Notes: a model not told the origin generated them from the sequence alone. DNA of 64,000 bases from Ciona intestinalis (GCF_000224145.3 NC_020175.2:4588590-4652589); one strand, 5' to 3'. Counted from the first letter of the stretch, positions 11,301 through 22,357 are shown. Program-made: numbers and translations.

Positions 11301-14300
11301 TTATCTCTAGTTGGCGGAAAACGAAAGTCGTCATAATACGGATGTTCTGTTTTATACACCTGCTAACGAGTGAAATTATTTGAGAATTTATTTTACCATT
11401 TATAACTGGGCACACATAAAGTGTTATAACCACCGTCGAACAAAGCAAGTTACATTCATGCATAAAATCTGAAAAAAACTTTTTTTAAGGAAATTTAAAA
11501 ATTTTGTTGACATTTTATAGGAAAACCTGAACCTAAAAGTAGGAGACATGTACTCCATACACACCAAACAAGCAATGTCTCAAATAAGTGAACGTGAGAC
11601 AAGCTTTGAACTTGTGGAAGCTATTCTTAAATACATTGGAGGTAAGAAAGGATTGTGGTTAATATGATTAATATATTGATTTTTCGTAGCACTGTGGTTG
11701 GAGCACTATCTAAACTCAGTGTTTCTCAATATATTTTTGTGTGACATTTTCTTTAAAATTGACAAAACTTTGTGTTTTTAAGAAAATCTGCATAACATTG
11801 TGTGCCAAAGATCAGTTGCTAAAATTATTACTTAAGTTGTTCTTTGTGCCCAGCCATAAAGTAAATATTAGTTTATTCTTTTTATCAGCGTTGTTGGCTA
11901 ATTCTGGTCTAAATCTCAAGTCCATTACATGTCTTGCCCTCGGGCCTCGCCCATATTGAAAAAAAGTCCGGATATTAATTATCAAATTTCTATTAATTTT
12001 CAGAATTAGGCGTCCCAGGTGCAGTGTTGGTGTTCCTACCCGGTTGGAATCTTATTTTCTCGTTGATGAAACACCTTGAACAACATCCTATGTTTGGTGA
12101 GAATAATTTATCACTTTCCGCATTTTATTGGTGGTTATCTAAGCTATATTTGTCAAATGTTATATTATATCATAAGATTTGCGACATATTTTTGTTGATT
12201 TTAAATCAACTTTAAAATTAAATCAGTATTTAGTATTTGCATGAAATCATTGATATTTTCAAATATTTTTATTTTTAATCGTTTTCAAATATTTTGTTCA
12301 AATTTTTATTCAATCATTACTTACATTTTTATTTAAAATCCCATATTATTTACTTTATTAATATTTGATCTCTAATGTTATTTGTTTACATAGGTGGACC
12401 GGCTTATAAGTTACTTCCATTACATTCACAAATACCTCGTGAAGATCAACATAAAGTGTTTGACGCTGCTCCACCAGGTGTTACTAAGGTAGTTATGTTT
12501 GTGGTTTATTATGTTTATGTGTTCTGTTACTTCTTCTACCAGGTATATTGTAAATGAATATTAACATACAATTACATCAATAATCGCTTGACACTCCTTA
12601 ATCCAATACTTAAAACATGGGTGTCTTTTTGAGATGAATCAAAACATTTTGTTTTGTTTTTAGATCATTCTTTCAACAAACATTGCGGAGACGAGTATCA
12701 CCATTAATGATGTTGTGTTCGTGATTGACTCATGCAAGTGAGTATCTCATTTTGTGAAATAAAGCTTTTTCATAGCTACAACCCAGTCAATGAAAGAAAG
12801 TGCAATAAAACAATTGCCATGAAGAAAATATCATTACTGTGTTCAGTAGCTTTATTGTTATTTTTAATATACTGGTATTTAATATGTATGTATTGTTTGC
12901 ATTGAAACACTAACTTTGTATTTTCACTTACTTTACAACAATAAATAGAGTTAAAATGAAGATGTTTACGTCTCACAACAACATGACCAACTACGCCACC
13001 GTGTGGGCATCGCAATCCAACCTTGAACAGCGTAAAGGTAGAGCGGGTCGTGTAAGACCTGGGTTTTGTTTTTATCTTTGCAGCAAGGCAAGATATGAAA
13101 GGTATGTTTTAAGTGCTTTTATTATATAGAATTGATGTGTAAATTTACTGGCTGGAATTACAAGTTTTCATTTCATGAAAAACAAAGTTATTCAAACATG
13201 TCTGAATAAATATTTGACATGATTATCCTCAGTTTCAAATCTTGTTTATTTTGCCACATTATTTCCAGCATGGAGTCTCACCTGACACCAGAGATACTAC
13301 GAACAGCACTTCATGAAATTGCGCTTAGTATAAAGTTGCTTAAACTTGGTTCTATTGGAGAATTTCTATCTAAGGTAAAAATGTTGCTGATTTCACTTCA
13401 AAACACATTAAAAACTAGCGAAATTTTCAGATTTAACTTCAGAAGATCTTTAATTTATATTATAAAATCCTAAATCTAAAAAATGTTCTTTGCAACACAG
13501 ATAGGTTAGTTTGTTACTCCCGAAATAAATGTTGATGTTTTGCTTTACTGATTTTCCCCCCTTTTTTTACTCTCAAACTTATGTTTGACCTTGTCTTATT
13601 CATTCTAACTAAGTTGTTGTGTTGTGAAGAGATGTTCAATACAATCCAACTTTACACGTATAGATTGAAATTACAACAAAACAATGATGTGTTTTTTGCA
13701 ATCTAGATCAATATGTTTTTGTTTCACTCTGGAATTAGATTTTCTGCTTATCTAACCAAAACGTTTTTCAAATTAGAATATAGTTAAGAAATGTAAAACA
13801 GAATTTATATGAAATAATAATCTGCTTTTTCTTGTTAAATTTTTTTAGGGACAACCATTCATCCTTACATTTTTATCCATACAATGGACTATTTTAATTT
13901 GTTTCCTCAAGGCTCTTGAGCCCCCTCCACTGGATGCTGTGATTGAAGCGGAACATCTACTTCGTCAGATAAATGCTCTCGATCGAAACAATGAACTCAC
14001 AAAGCTTGGAAGGATCTTGGCAAAACTTCCATTGGAACCAAGACTGGGAAAGATGATAATACTCGGATGTAGCTTTCTGTGTGTATTCATTTATTTTTTT
14101 AAATAATGTAACATTTTTAAAACTTAATCCAACATTTCATTAGGCTTTTTATTTTTAATTCTGAAATCATAGGTAACTTTTAGAGCGGTAAAGGTATTGA
14201 ATGTTAAATTTCTTTGGCCAAAACGATTTCGCAAGCATTATTGTATTTACTATAATCCACATACACGGTTGTATAAAGTCTAGACAAAGCTAATAACCTG

Positions 14301-17300
14301 ANNNNNNNNNNNNNNNNNNNNNNNNNNNNNNNNNNNNNNNNNNNNNNNNNNGTCTAACTAAGTGTTGTGTTGTGAAGAGATGTTCAATACAATCCAACTT
14401 AACAGGTATAGATTGAAATTACAACAAAACAATGATGTGTTTTTTGCAATCTAGATCAATATGTTTTTGTTTCACTCTGGAATTAGATTTTCTGCTTATC
14501 TAACCAAAACGTTTTTCAAATTAGAATATAGTTAAGAAATGTAAAACAGAATTTATATGAAATAATAATCTGCTTTTTCTTGTTAAATTTTTTTAGGGAC
14601 AACCATTCATCCTTACATTTTTATCCATACAATGGACTATTTTAATTTGTTTCCTCAAGGCTCTTGAGCCCCCTCCACTGGATGCTGTGATTGAAGCGGA
14701 ACATCTACTTCGTCAGATAAATGCTCTCGATCGAAACAATGAACTCACAAAGCTTGGAAGGATCTTGGCAAAACTTCCATTGGAACCAAGACTGGGAAAG
14801 ATGATAATACTCGGATGTAGCTTTCTGTGTGTATTCATTTATTTTTTTAAACAATGTAACATTTTTAAAACTTAATCCAACATTTCATTAGGCTTTTTAT
14901 TTTTAATTCTGAAATCATAGGTAACTTTTAGAGCGGTAAAGGTATTGAATGTTAAATTTCTTTGGCCAAAACGATTTCGCAAGCATTATTGTATTTACTA
15001 TAATCCACATACACGGTTGTATAAAGTCTAGACAAAGCTAATAACCTGATTATTATATTTTAATCCCAGGATTGGAGATGCCATGTGCATAATGGCTGCT
15101 GCCTCTTGCTTTCCTGAACCATTTGAAATGTACGGAAAGCGTTTAAGTTGGAAACATCGATCGTTTGCTGGTGAAAGATTCAGCGATCATGTTGCGTTAC
15201 TTGCTTGTTTCAATGCGTGGGAAGATGCAAGGTACAACATATAGTGGTGGAATGTTATAATCGCCATGACATTGAAATTTTTACAAAAGTTTATTTACTT
15301 TCTATGGTTAAACTTCGAATAGACTTGAAATTTCGAATAGACGTCAAATACATAGGAATTAAAAACAGAACAGGCAGCAACCAACTGGTTTCTGTTTGTC
15401 CTGGTAAGCAGAAAGCCTGATGTTGAGTACTTCCCCTGATTTTTAATGCAATGTATGATTGAGACTTGAGTTATACCATACGTATTTGTCCATCCACATG
15501 AGCATTATTGAAATATTTGTTTTGTGTATACAGAATGTCAGGTGATGACAGCGAAGTTCGATTTTGTGAAATGAAGCAAGTTTCAATGTCAACTCTTCGT
15601 ATGACATGGGAAGCTAAAAATCAACTCAAACAAATTCTAATAAATGAGGTTAGTTGGGTTATTGACTAATTTGTTTTCTGTGAAGTGTTGGTCTGTCTAA
15701 CATTTACTGGGGAATTACTAATGTTTAATCAGGCTAAAAGTCTGTTGTAAAGGACAGATAACCTCTGTATAGTGCCAGCCACAAAGGTTACAGAAACAAC
15801 CCTCAATCTTAACATTACCAGCCAGCTTACTGAAGGAGTTTTCCAAACTCCATGTGCTGGAGGGGTGTCAGGTAAGGGTTAATGACTTGGGTTATGAAAT
15901 GAAGGTTATTGCTAAAAACTAATTACTAAATGTCACCAGTTTCATTAAATTTGGCTTTCCTGTTTTTATTTTCAGGGATTTCCCGAAGTTTGTCTTGAAT
16001 GGCAAACCTTTAACAACTGTGGACCCGACTCAAAACTTGATGTTGCCATCTCACTCTTATGCATTGGTTTGTATCCAAACATTTGTATTTACAAAGAAAA
16101 ACGGAAAGTAATTTGCGAATCCCGTGCCGCGCTCATACACAAGTCATCTGTTAATTGTCCATTTGGAAACAAAGATTGTACTTTTCCTTCTCCATTCTTT
16201 GTGTTCGGGGAAAAGGTAAGAATATTTTATTCAATTCTATAATTTCTTATAATAATCATTGAGATAAAAATTTCTATTTTTTCACTTTATTAAAATAACT
16301 AACTTCATTTTTTTTTATTTTTTTGAAGTGACTTTAACTTATTGCACAACTTTTTTGCCGAAATGCTTATATAATCGATATCTTTTATTTTATAGTTATT
16401 TCTTTCTGTCTTTATCATAATTCTCTACAAAAGAAATCAAAATTTTCGTACCAAAACGTTTGATTACTTTAAAACTTAGCAATATTATTATTATTCACTT
16501 ACTAACTATAACCCAAAATGTGAGATAAAGGTATAATATTTCTCTGAAAAAATTTTTTATTGGTCACACTTGAAATAAATGAATCCTAATGGTCAATTAT
16601 AGAAAACAGCCATAAACTTTATTTGAAATAATTTCATATTGGTTAAACTTGAATAAATGAATCCTAATTTATTCATTATAGATACGAACTCGTGCTGTAA
16701 GTGCAAAGTTGATATCAATGATCAACCCCCTTCAATTCCTCATGTTCACTCCATGCTCAGTGTTCGCTCATCAAGATCTTGTTAAAGTGGATGAATGGTA
16801 GGATTGGAAATATTACAACTTTCATTTTTAAAATTAGTTTTGAAGTTTGCAGGCCAAAAAATGTCTGAAGAAACTAAAAGGTCTTAGTTGGCTGTCCAGT
16901 GACGTAGGAAAATTGTTTTAATTATCTGCCTGAATAACAAGAGAGATAAAACAAGGGCACAGATTAATGTCTAATTGCTAATTAAACTTTATCATACTTT
17001 TGCAAGTTCAAAACATATTTTTCTAAAAACTTCCAAGTGAATATATTGATATATAGTTACACTAACAGCATACGATGCAAGTTTTGTTTCTGTTTTCTCA
17101 GGATTCCTTTAAAGATGAAGTTTCAAACTGCAGCAAATGTTGTTGCTCTAAGATCAGCGATATCAAATCTCATCGTACGAACGACATCCGAACCAGAACT
17201 CATCCTTGATCCTCCTCCTGAGGATCGGGAGTTGCTCCACATCGTGCAACAACTATCTGAGATAACTGCTGCAGGGGCGAGTGTTAATGCACAGGAAGCA

Positions 17301-18150
17301 CTGCAGAGGTGGGTGTTTTTTTTGAGAATGTGGAATTTTTTGGAATATATTTCTCTCTCAAATAATGTGTTTTTTATAACATGGGTGCGCTGTTTCACAC
17401 AACGATGTATCCACTTATGAGTTTTTTTGTTTTACAAAATATTACTTTTTGTCGCTAAAACTATAGCCCACTGAGCTAGAGCAATAAAAGTGTTTTTCTT
17501 AGTAAGACATACTTAAAATAATAGCATCACCAAATTTTAAACCAAGTACCCTCTAACTTTTAAAATTTTTTAACTAATTTTCAGTTTCCGTTCTGATGGT
17601 CCCCCTCCCCCAAAGTTCTACAGAGGAGGCGGTCACTTTAATAGGAATGATGGATATGATTTCAGGGGAAGGGTAAGTTTTCAAGTTCTGAAAAAAATAC
17701 ATATTACTGGTCAATGTTTTGACTTTGGCTAGTTCGTTTTTAAGTTATAGTTAAAAATCCATGTAATATGATGCATATGATACTTCCTTTGTGTGATTAA
17801 AAATTACATGTTAAAGTTTATGCATATACAGAATGTACCGTCTCTTAGAATTTTTGTAAAAAAAATGTAAAAAACATAATCACAAAATAAAGTTTTATGT
17901 CAAGACAAATTAAATTATTTTATAAATTATAAAATTAATTATAAGAAAATTAATGTTAAACCAGCGTTTCCTTGAACATAAAGTTTTTTATACAATCTCT
18001 ATTTCCCCAAAGGGTGGTTACCATCGTGATTACCAAGGCAGGGATGGATACAGGGGTCGTGGTCGTTCATACGGTAGAGGTGGTTATGGTGGTTTCTATG
18101 ACCACAGGGGTCGCGGGGGTTACCGGGGCAGAGGGAGGGGTCAGTGGTGA
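5359..18150 (+). CDS. DHX9: ATP-dependent RNA helicase A (DHX9)
   Basis: Exons: 5359-5469, 5791-5931, 6186-6307, 6565-6694, 6857-7005, 7407-7453, 7638-7774, 8267-8518, 8733-8810, 9147-9266, 9721-9838, 10187-10282, 10477-10559, 10727-10883, 11142-11257, 11521-11641, 12004-12096, 12394-12488, 12664-12737, 12949-13101, 13269-13374, 14660-14826 (or its duplicate 13912-14078), 15070-15231, 15534-15648, 15976-16215, 16682-16797, 17102-17308, 17585-17672, 18013-18150 (1243 aa; human about 1270). DHX9 is a nuclear DExH helicase that unwinds RNA and RNA-DNA duplexes. dsRBD1 (about 1-72; [31 protein letters not shown]), dsRBD2 (about 170-250) and the minimal transactivation motif [16 protein letters not shown] are present. 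So are Walker [11 protein letters not shown] (about 419), DEIH (about 520), MSAT and motif [14 protein letters not shown]. The C-terminus is an RGG-rich tail. Every junction is canonical and in frame. The start matches the human N-terminus (MGDVKNFLYAW). Confidence 0.97.
5603..5755 (+). repeat. MITE-like element (CAAGTCCAACCAATTG family)
   Basis: The element contains TACGAAAACATAACA, then TCAAGTCCAACCAATTGTTA and CCTAAATGGCATCGTCAGTC. The same modules recur at 29122-29240 and, as inverted arms, at 29605-29650 and 33470-33555. It is in DHX9 intron 1. Boundaries are approximate. Confidence 0.55.
5991..6080 (+). repeat. SINE fragment in DHX9 intron 2
   Basis: This is the body and tail of the family: GTAAGCGGGCACAAGGTGTA, CAGAACACCAATGTTATAAC, AACTGTCGTTGCCCTGCC and a CATTCAT tail. 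The head is absent. Confidence 0.75.
6421..6540 (-). repeat. SINE fragment, reversed, in DHX9 intron 3
   Basis: Read on the minus strand it carries the middle (CCAGTGGCCACTAATGAG) and part of the body, ending near GAAACAGAACACCTGTG. It lies just upstream of the acceptor of exon 4, so its sequence contributes to that intron end. Confidence 0.65.
7127..7246 (+). CDS. candidate alternative DHX9 exon encoding the second half of a dsRBD
   Basis: An open segment inside DHX9 intron 5 encodes [20 protein letters not shown] and then [13 protein letters not shown]. This follows the dsRBD pattern of a beta strand, a G-x-K/R-S-x-x-K loop and an alanine-rich helix. It ends at a strong donor (GGAAAG|GTGAGA). 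Its end phase (0) fits exon 8, which would skip exons 6 and 7 that encode the usual second half of dsRBD2. Just before it, exon 5 reads on openly as RFLANTCL to another GTGAGA donor at 7028. The join between those two pieces does not fall in frame with the splice sites I can see. It may therefore be a relic or a chance match. Confidence 0.35.
8885..8968 (+). repeat. SINE fragment in DHX9 intron 9
   Basis: A degenerate body (GTAAGTGGGAATGAGGTGTA) is followed by TTTTAACAACTGTTGTAGTC and CGGCCATGCAAGGTTGAATA, in the family order. Confidence 0.65.
9363..9555 (+). repeat. SINE copy with tRNA-like head in DHX9 intron 10
   Basis: It has a head with GGTAGCATGCCTGACTCTTT and AGAGTTTAGAGGTTTAAGGC, then GATGCTGCTACCATTGTTGG, a GGCAAAACGCTTGAAG block and a shortened tail (CGCCATGTGAGGATAAATTA). 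The body is internally shortened. Confidence 0.7.
11097..11120 (+). repeat. GTT microsatellite
   Basis: About seven GTT units lie in DHX9 intron 14, some 20 bases before the acceptor of exon 15. They make the acceptor region length-variable. Confidence 0.85.
11288..11465. repeat. two SINE fragments in opposite orientation, DHX9 intron 15
   Basis: 11288-11378 is a minus-strand body (ACTTGC tail, CGAAAGTCGTCATAATACGG, GTTCTGTTTTATACACCTG). 11405-11465 is a plus-strand tail (GGGCACACATAAAGTGTTAT, CGTCGAACAAAGCAAGTTAC). They may form an imperfect hairpin in the pre-mRNA. Confidence 0.65.
13604..15050 (+). repeat. near-identical 0.7 kb duplication around an assembly gap, including one DHX9 exon
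   Basis: 13604-14301 and 14352-15050 match base for base apart from a few differences, at an offset of 748. Each carries the whole 167-nt exon beginning [15 protein letters not shown]. The first copy breaks off exactly at the N run. The exon enters in phase 0 and leaves in phase 2, so using both copies in one mRNA would shift the frame. The simplest explanation is two alleles or overlapping contig ends placed in tandem by the assembler. Confidence 0.85.
14302..14351. other. assembly gap (50 N)
   Basis: A run of fifty Ns lies inside DHX9 intron sequence. The fixed round length suggests a gap of unknown size. Confidence 0.99.
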
Positions 18151-18245
18151 TATGGATCTTCAATTAGTTGAAATATTGTAAAACAATATTTTCTTGTGCC
18201 ATTATGAGTTTCAGTGTGTTTTAGTTTAATCGTTTTTATTGTCGT

Positions 18246-18251
18246 AATAAA
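18246..18251 (+). terminator. DHX9 polyadenylation signal
   Basis: An AATAAA hexamer lies 96 bases after the stop codon and is followed by a T/G-rich stretch (GATGTGTGTTATGTGTTTTA). Confidence 0.75.
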
Positions 18252-18894
18252 ATCTGCTTCCAAGTGATTGTAAAAAGGATGTGTGTTATGTGTTTTATTG
18301 AACCTACATCAACAAGAGAGCACATCTACAATGATTTAGCATGTATTATAAATAGCTTAAATTTTATTAATATTCTCGCTGTAACGTAAACAAAACCAGT
18401 ACCTACCACTGAGAATTACTAACTGGTTCCTGTCGCGGTATAGTTTACTTTGCTCGCAATCATTGTAATCATTAAATACTCGTTGATCGATAATTAGGTG
18501 ATTTTATACACCATGGTTTATATAATCTATGGTTAGTTTTAGTTAGAAATAATGTATCGAGTGCAATCGATAAAGGACATTTTGAATTTAGCGCTTTTGA
18601 ACAAACACAAAAGTAATCATTCGCTATGCGGTTTTAAAACCGGAACATTATTCAAAAATTTATAAATATATATTATCCTTTATTTTAATAAAGAGAATAA
18701 ATGCCAAAATCAAGAATTGAGACATGTAGAAAAATTCGTGGCAAAGAATAGGAAAAACTGTTCAACGAAAAAGTATCTATAAGACCTTTTACGTGCTCAA
18801 TTATACAGTACTACACACAGGGCAACCGAAAAGCGCCTGGAATTTAAATTCAACGTGTCAAACATATTAATTAGCCGACGTCTCCCGCTTTTCG
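18252..18894. other. non-coding stretch after DHX9
   Basis: No supported gene is seen. It contains a module (GAATTTAGCGCTTTTGAACA, then AAAGTAATC and ATGCGGTTTTAAA, about 18585-18640) that has a related copy at about 21718-21785. Confidence 0.6.
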
Positions 18895-19034
18895 ATGATT
18901 CCCCGGGCATGTAAAACGTCGTCCTTACAACACGTTGCAACTGTACAAGGCAGTTTGGATGAAACAGCGACAAAGCTACACTCTTTGGATATTTTCAGTG
19001 CAGGATTATATTTGCTTCTTCTACAAGGATTGAA
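18895..19034 (+). CDS. possible first exon of an unknown small gene
   Basis: An ATG-initiated open frame encodes 46 residues, starting MIPRACKTSSLQHVATVQ and ending FSAGLYLLLLQGLK. It runs into a GTTAAGT donor in phase 2. A CAG acceptor at 19210 opens a compatible frame (NFATVLKFVIIQVTRDVTSV), which then either stops at 19310 or could splice on to the exons from 19535. I do not recognise the protein. Whether it belongs to the 19535-20243 gene, stands alone or is chance is undecided. Confidence 0.3.
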
Positions 19035-19209
19035 GTTAAGTACTATTGCTACTGTTTAGTGTTAGGCCCTACTTAGTTTTAAGCAAGTATTTTAATGTTC
19101 TTACACTAGAATTTGACTTTTTATGAGTATATTACCCAAGTATGTGTAAACTCCATTATATTATTTTTAGTATTGTGCCTTGCGATAGGTATTTTTAATT
19201 TACATTTCA

Positions 19210-19835
19210 GGAATTTCGCTACGGTTCTTAAATTCGTCATAATACAAGTCACTCGCGACGTGACATCGGTTTACACAATCGTTGTGTTACGTCACAATAC
19301 GTCTGTATGACATCGCGTCGTAACAGCTTCGCCATCGCTCGCGATTATTACGTCATAGTCCGGTTCACGTATAAGAGCACATGTTTGCGACGTCACATTG
19401 CGGTTTCTTCTATGCGCTTGCTTTTCGCGACGTTTTTTCATGGGGCCCCATGCACACTTCGCGTCGTCGCAAGGCACTTTACTTAGGGACATACGTATAT
19501 TAATTTTACTCCCTAAGTATATTCATGGTGTTAGCACGAAATGAAGCAAGAAGATGAAAGATTTGGTAAGGTATAAATCTAAATAGACATTGTTACGTAC
19601 ACCAGTTCTTTTCTAGATGACATTAGAGATGTGACGTCACGAAGTGGTGATGACGCAATAGAAGAACCCACTTCGTAAGTTGTTTGGTTTCGTCACAATC
19701 TTTATTATCTAAAACAGAATTTTTTTCTCGATATTTTTTTTCTCGATATTTTAGAACATGGTATGTGACGTCACAGATGACCAAGAGGACAAAACGCGAT
19801 TCCGAAATAAAGGTAACTATGACGTCATAATATAA
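19210..19835. promoter_or_regulatory. cluster of TGACGTCA (CRE/ATF-like) motifs
   Basis: ACGTCA or TGACGTCA palindromes recur about every 60-100 bases: GACGTGACAT near 19257, TACGTCACAAT, TACGTCATAG near 19350, GCGACGTCACATT near 19389, GTGACGTCACG near 19631, GTGACGTCACAG near 19766 and ATGACGTCATAAT near 19820. Several lie inside the small gene's exons. This may be a regulatory block for CREB/ATF-type factors; binding is not shown. Confidence 0.4.
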
Positions 19836-20243
19836 ACTGACATTTAACTAATTTATTGTTACAGAAACGCCAGCGTACTTGCTGTAGAAGAAAAGCGCAA
19901 GGTAGTGTATATTATTATTTTCCATATTAATATTAGGCCTACTATAAAAAAGTAATATTTTGCCAAAGTTATTGCTCAAAGTAATAAATGTTTGTTTAAA
20001 AAACAAATTGTAAATCACTTTTTAAAACTTGTACAATAATAGTTAAAACAAATTGTACATCACCATGAAATGAACCGGTGACGATAAGATGTGTCGTTTA
20101 GAATAATATTACTCTAGGGCAAGATTGATTTCGTTAAACACATAATATTCCTATATAAAAATCACGGACCATCTTACCCCAACCTAGTTTATGTTTATAT
20201 TGCAGACAAAAAAGCAAAAACAAAGACGACGATAAAGTTTTGA
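19535..20243 (+). CDS. unrecognised small multi-exon gene, basic C-terminus
   Basis: Five short exons join in frame through canonical sites: 19535-19565 (ATG at 19541, or entered from upstream through the TTAG acceptor at 19534), 19617-19674, 19755-19812, 19865-19901 and 20206-20243 (TGA). From the ATG the product is 71 aa. The N-terminal half is acidic (MKQEDERFDDIRDVTSR). The C-terminal half is strongly basic (QMTKRTKRDSEIKKRQ, CCRRKAQDKKAKTK), ending TTIKF. The last part looks like a nuclear localisation signal or a nucleic-acid binding tail. Four consecutive introns with matching phases make chance unlikely, but no family is recognised. Two exons contain the palindrome TGTGACGTCAC, which encodes the repeated VTS. 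Upstream exons are likely. Confidence 0.5.
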
Positions 20244-20950
20244 GGTTTTGCTTAGGCTAAGGAGTTGTGTGTTGTTAGGGTGTGGTTGCTGGAGCACTCT
20301 TTCAGTGTTGCTGGATTTGTGTTTGTGTCTTATTTTTGCTGGATCTATAACGTGGCCAGCCTTTTTGTCAGTCACTACTTTAGTGCATTTTGCATGTCAC
20401 TGAAATATTTGCAATGAAACCATAGCGAACATCTTGCTGGATCGGATTTTGTTGTTGTACACGTCATTGAGTGTTTCTTCTGCAAAGGTCGAATCTTTTA
20501 GCGATTCTGCATTGTCCTAATCACTTGATAAGAACGGCATGTTGGTACACAAATACTCGAGTAATATCCACGCGCATTATAATATACACGCAGTTAAACC
20601 TTTGAATTTAAAGTCCCTCATTTTTCATTAAATAACTATCCACGTTAACCTAATGCTATTATTATACAAAAGCGTAACTGTGACGCTGGCCACGTTACAA
20701 TTACGCTATACGTCGATGGGTCTTTAGGGCCTAGCGTTTGGTGCGGTTACGTTACGGTTCTAGACTGAGTTACGTTACTGTTGGGTTGTTGCGTGGACGT
20801 CGCCGCCAGTGATGCTACGCACAGTTATTTAGGTCACTGTGAATGCGGTTCGTAACAACCTGACGCAGTTTTGTAACGGTCGAAGCGGTGCTTAACATCC
20901 AAACGATATTATATTGCGTGACGATACGACGAGAGTATCGCGGTACCAAC

Positions 20951-21076
20951 ATGGCGACTTACCTTTTGATTGGAACATGCGGAGCTGTTATTGGCTTCGA
21001 CTCTTGTGGTCGGACATTTAATAATTTGTACACTGTAGATGATTATCTTTCAGGATTCGAACCATATTTTCTTTGA
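20951..21076 (+). CDS. short open frame, unknown
   Basis: The ATG in context CCAACATGG opens 41 codons starting MATYLLIGTCGAVIGF and ending SGFEPYFL. It could be a micropeptide, the first exon of an unseen transcript, or chance. No donor or homologue was recognised. Confidence 0.15.
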   Translation: MATYLLIGTCGAVIGFDSCGRTFNNLYTVDDYLSGFEPYFL

Positions 21077-21258
21077 AAATATTTCAATGATTATGTCCGC
21101 GGTAATTTATTGTTTGTAACCGTTCCATTTTTGGTGATGATTGAGCTGTTGTGTGTTGCATGTTTCCCTTTTTGTATTTGCACCTCGTATTATTTTTGTA
21201 TTTTTGTCGTTGTTGTCATGCACAAATATGTGCGTTCGTTGTATCATTTTTTGTCTAT

Positions 21259-21380
21259 GGGGTTTCTTTAACCTGCGTGGACAGTAACATCCCGCAAGGG
21301 TTTCTCACCAGAGTAGAAACCCACTACCATTGGCTGGGGGCTTGTCGTGCCGTAGTGGCTTTCCACCAACGCCAGCCACG
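21259..21380 (+). ncRNA. GC-rich patch able to form several overlapping hairpins
   Basis: GGGTTTCT (21298-21305) pairs with AGAAACCC (21315-21322), and an alternative GGGTTTCT lies at 21260-21267. CCACTAC (21321-21327) pairs with GTAGTGG (21352-21358). GGCTGG (21332-21337) pairs with CCAGCC (21372-21377). The last two cross each other, so they are either alternatives or a pseudoknot. The patch stands out in AT-rich surroundings. No known RNA family is recognised, so the RNA call is tentative. Confidence 0.2.
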
Positions 21381-22357
21381 TAATTTATGAAAGTATTTTA
21401 ATCCTGTTTTAATTTTTCAGAAGGCAATTAATTCTTGGAGACCTTTTACACACTACTGTTTTAATTTGCAATGCTGTATTTACTGGTATTCTTGTTAAAT
21501 TTGAGTGCGATAGAATAATAAACATAAACCACCATTGATTTGTGTATTTTGTTGTCCTAGTTTTTGCGTTTGGGAATATCTGTTTTCATTTAATTAAGAA
21601 CAGTTTAACCAGTTTAACCAGTGCATACATTCGATTTGAATAGTTTTTTAATTTGGTATGCTACTGTAAAATTGAAACCCGAAGTTTCACAAAGTTTCAC
21701 ATTTTCACAATATGCATTCCGAATTTAGCGTTTTCAATCAAACGGGAAAGTAATAGTAAATTACTTGCTAAGTATGCGGTTTTAAATTTGATAAACTCAA
21801 ATTTAAGAGTTTATCAATATAGTAGCGTGGGGGAAGATGGGACGCGAGCAACGACGGGAATTTAAACCCCCTTATGCCTAACCTACCAAATTGATTATAA
21901 ACAAAAACCAATGTTACAGTTTTACTCGGCAGTATCGTCACGGTCCAACAAAGTGCGCGGTAAAGGCGGTTACTGTTGTTATTAGGTATTAAATGCAGAA
22001 AGTTTGTCGAAAAGTTTAGAAACACCGGTAATGGGGAATACCCTCTTAACTGTTGACTCGTGTCTAACTCTATGTGTGAATTGTGCCTGTTATAAAAAGG
22101 ATGTTGAACAGGTAACTGAATAGGTACGGAAAAAACGTTAGTTAGAACGGTGATAGCGACTTTACTACCAAATAAAAACGCACAATTGTGTTAGAATGAT
22201 TATAGTTTTCCAATGTACACAGCCAAAATGTCATAGACTTATAATACTGTAATTTTACTTTGTAAAGCTTTTGTTTTTATGTATAAAGTTATATTTTACA
22301 CATCAATAGATTATAGTTATTGGTAAATTTAAAAATAAACTTAAAAAGTTTGCAAAA

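Larger units (their letters stand above)
20244..22357. other. long intergenic stretch before NUDCD1
   Basis: No confident gene is seen. It holds a GTTACG-rich tract (20650-20880), a 41-codon open frame behind a good start context (20951-21076), a compact GC-rich hairpin-forming patch (21259-21380), a GGGGGAAGATGGGAC repeat end (about 21823-21850) and AT-rich DNA up to the NUDCD1 start. Confidence 0.6.

Noticed and set aside
11071-11463. 130-codon minus-strand open frame in DHX9 introns 14-15
   Set aside because: It crosses a DHX9 exon, a GTT microsatellite (which reads as poly-Asn) and SINE fragments; low-complexity sequence explains it.
21151-21390. 79-codon plus-strand frame upstream of NUDCD1
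   Set aside because: The first half is a TTTGTATTT-rich hydrophobic run and the second overlaps the hairpin patch; no splice partner or homologue is apparent.
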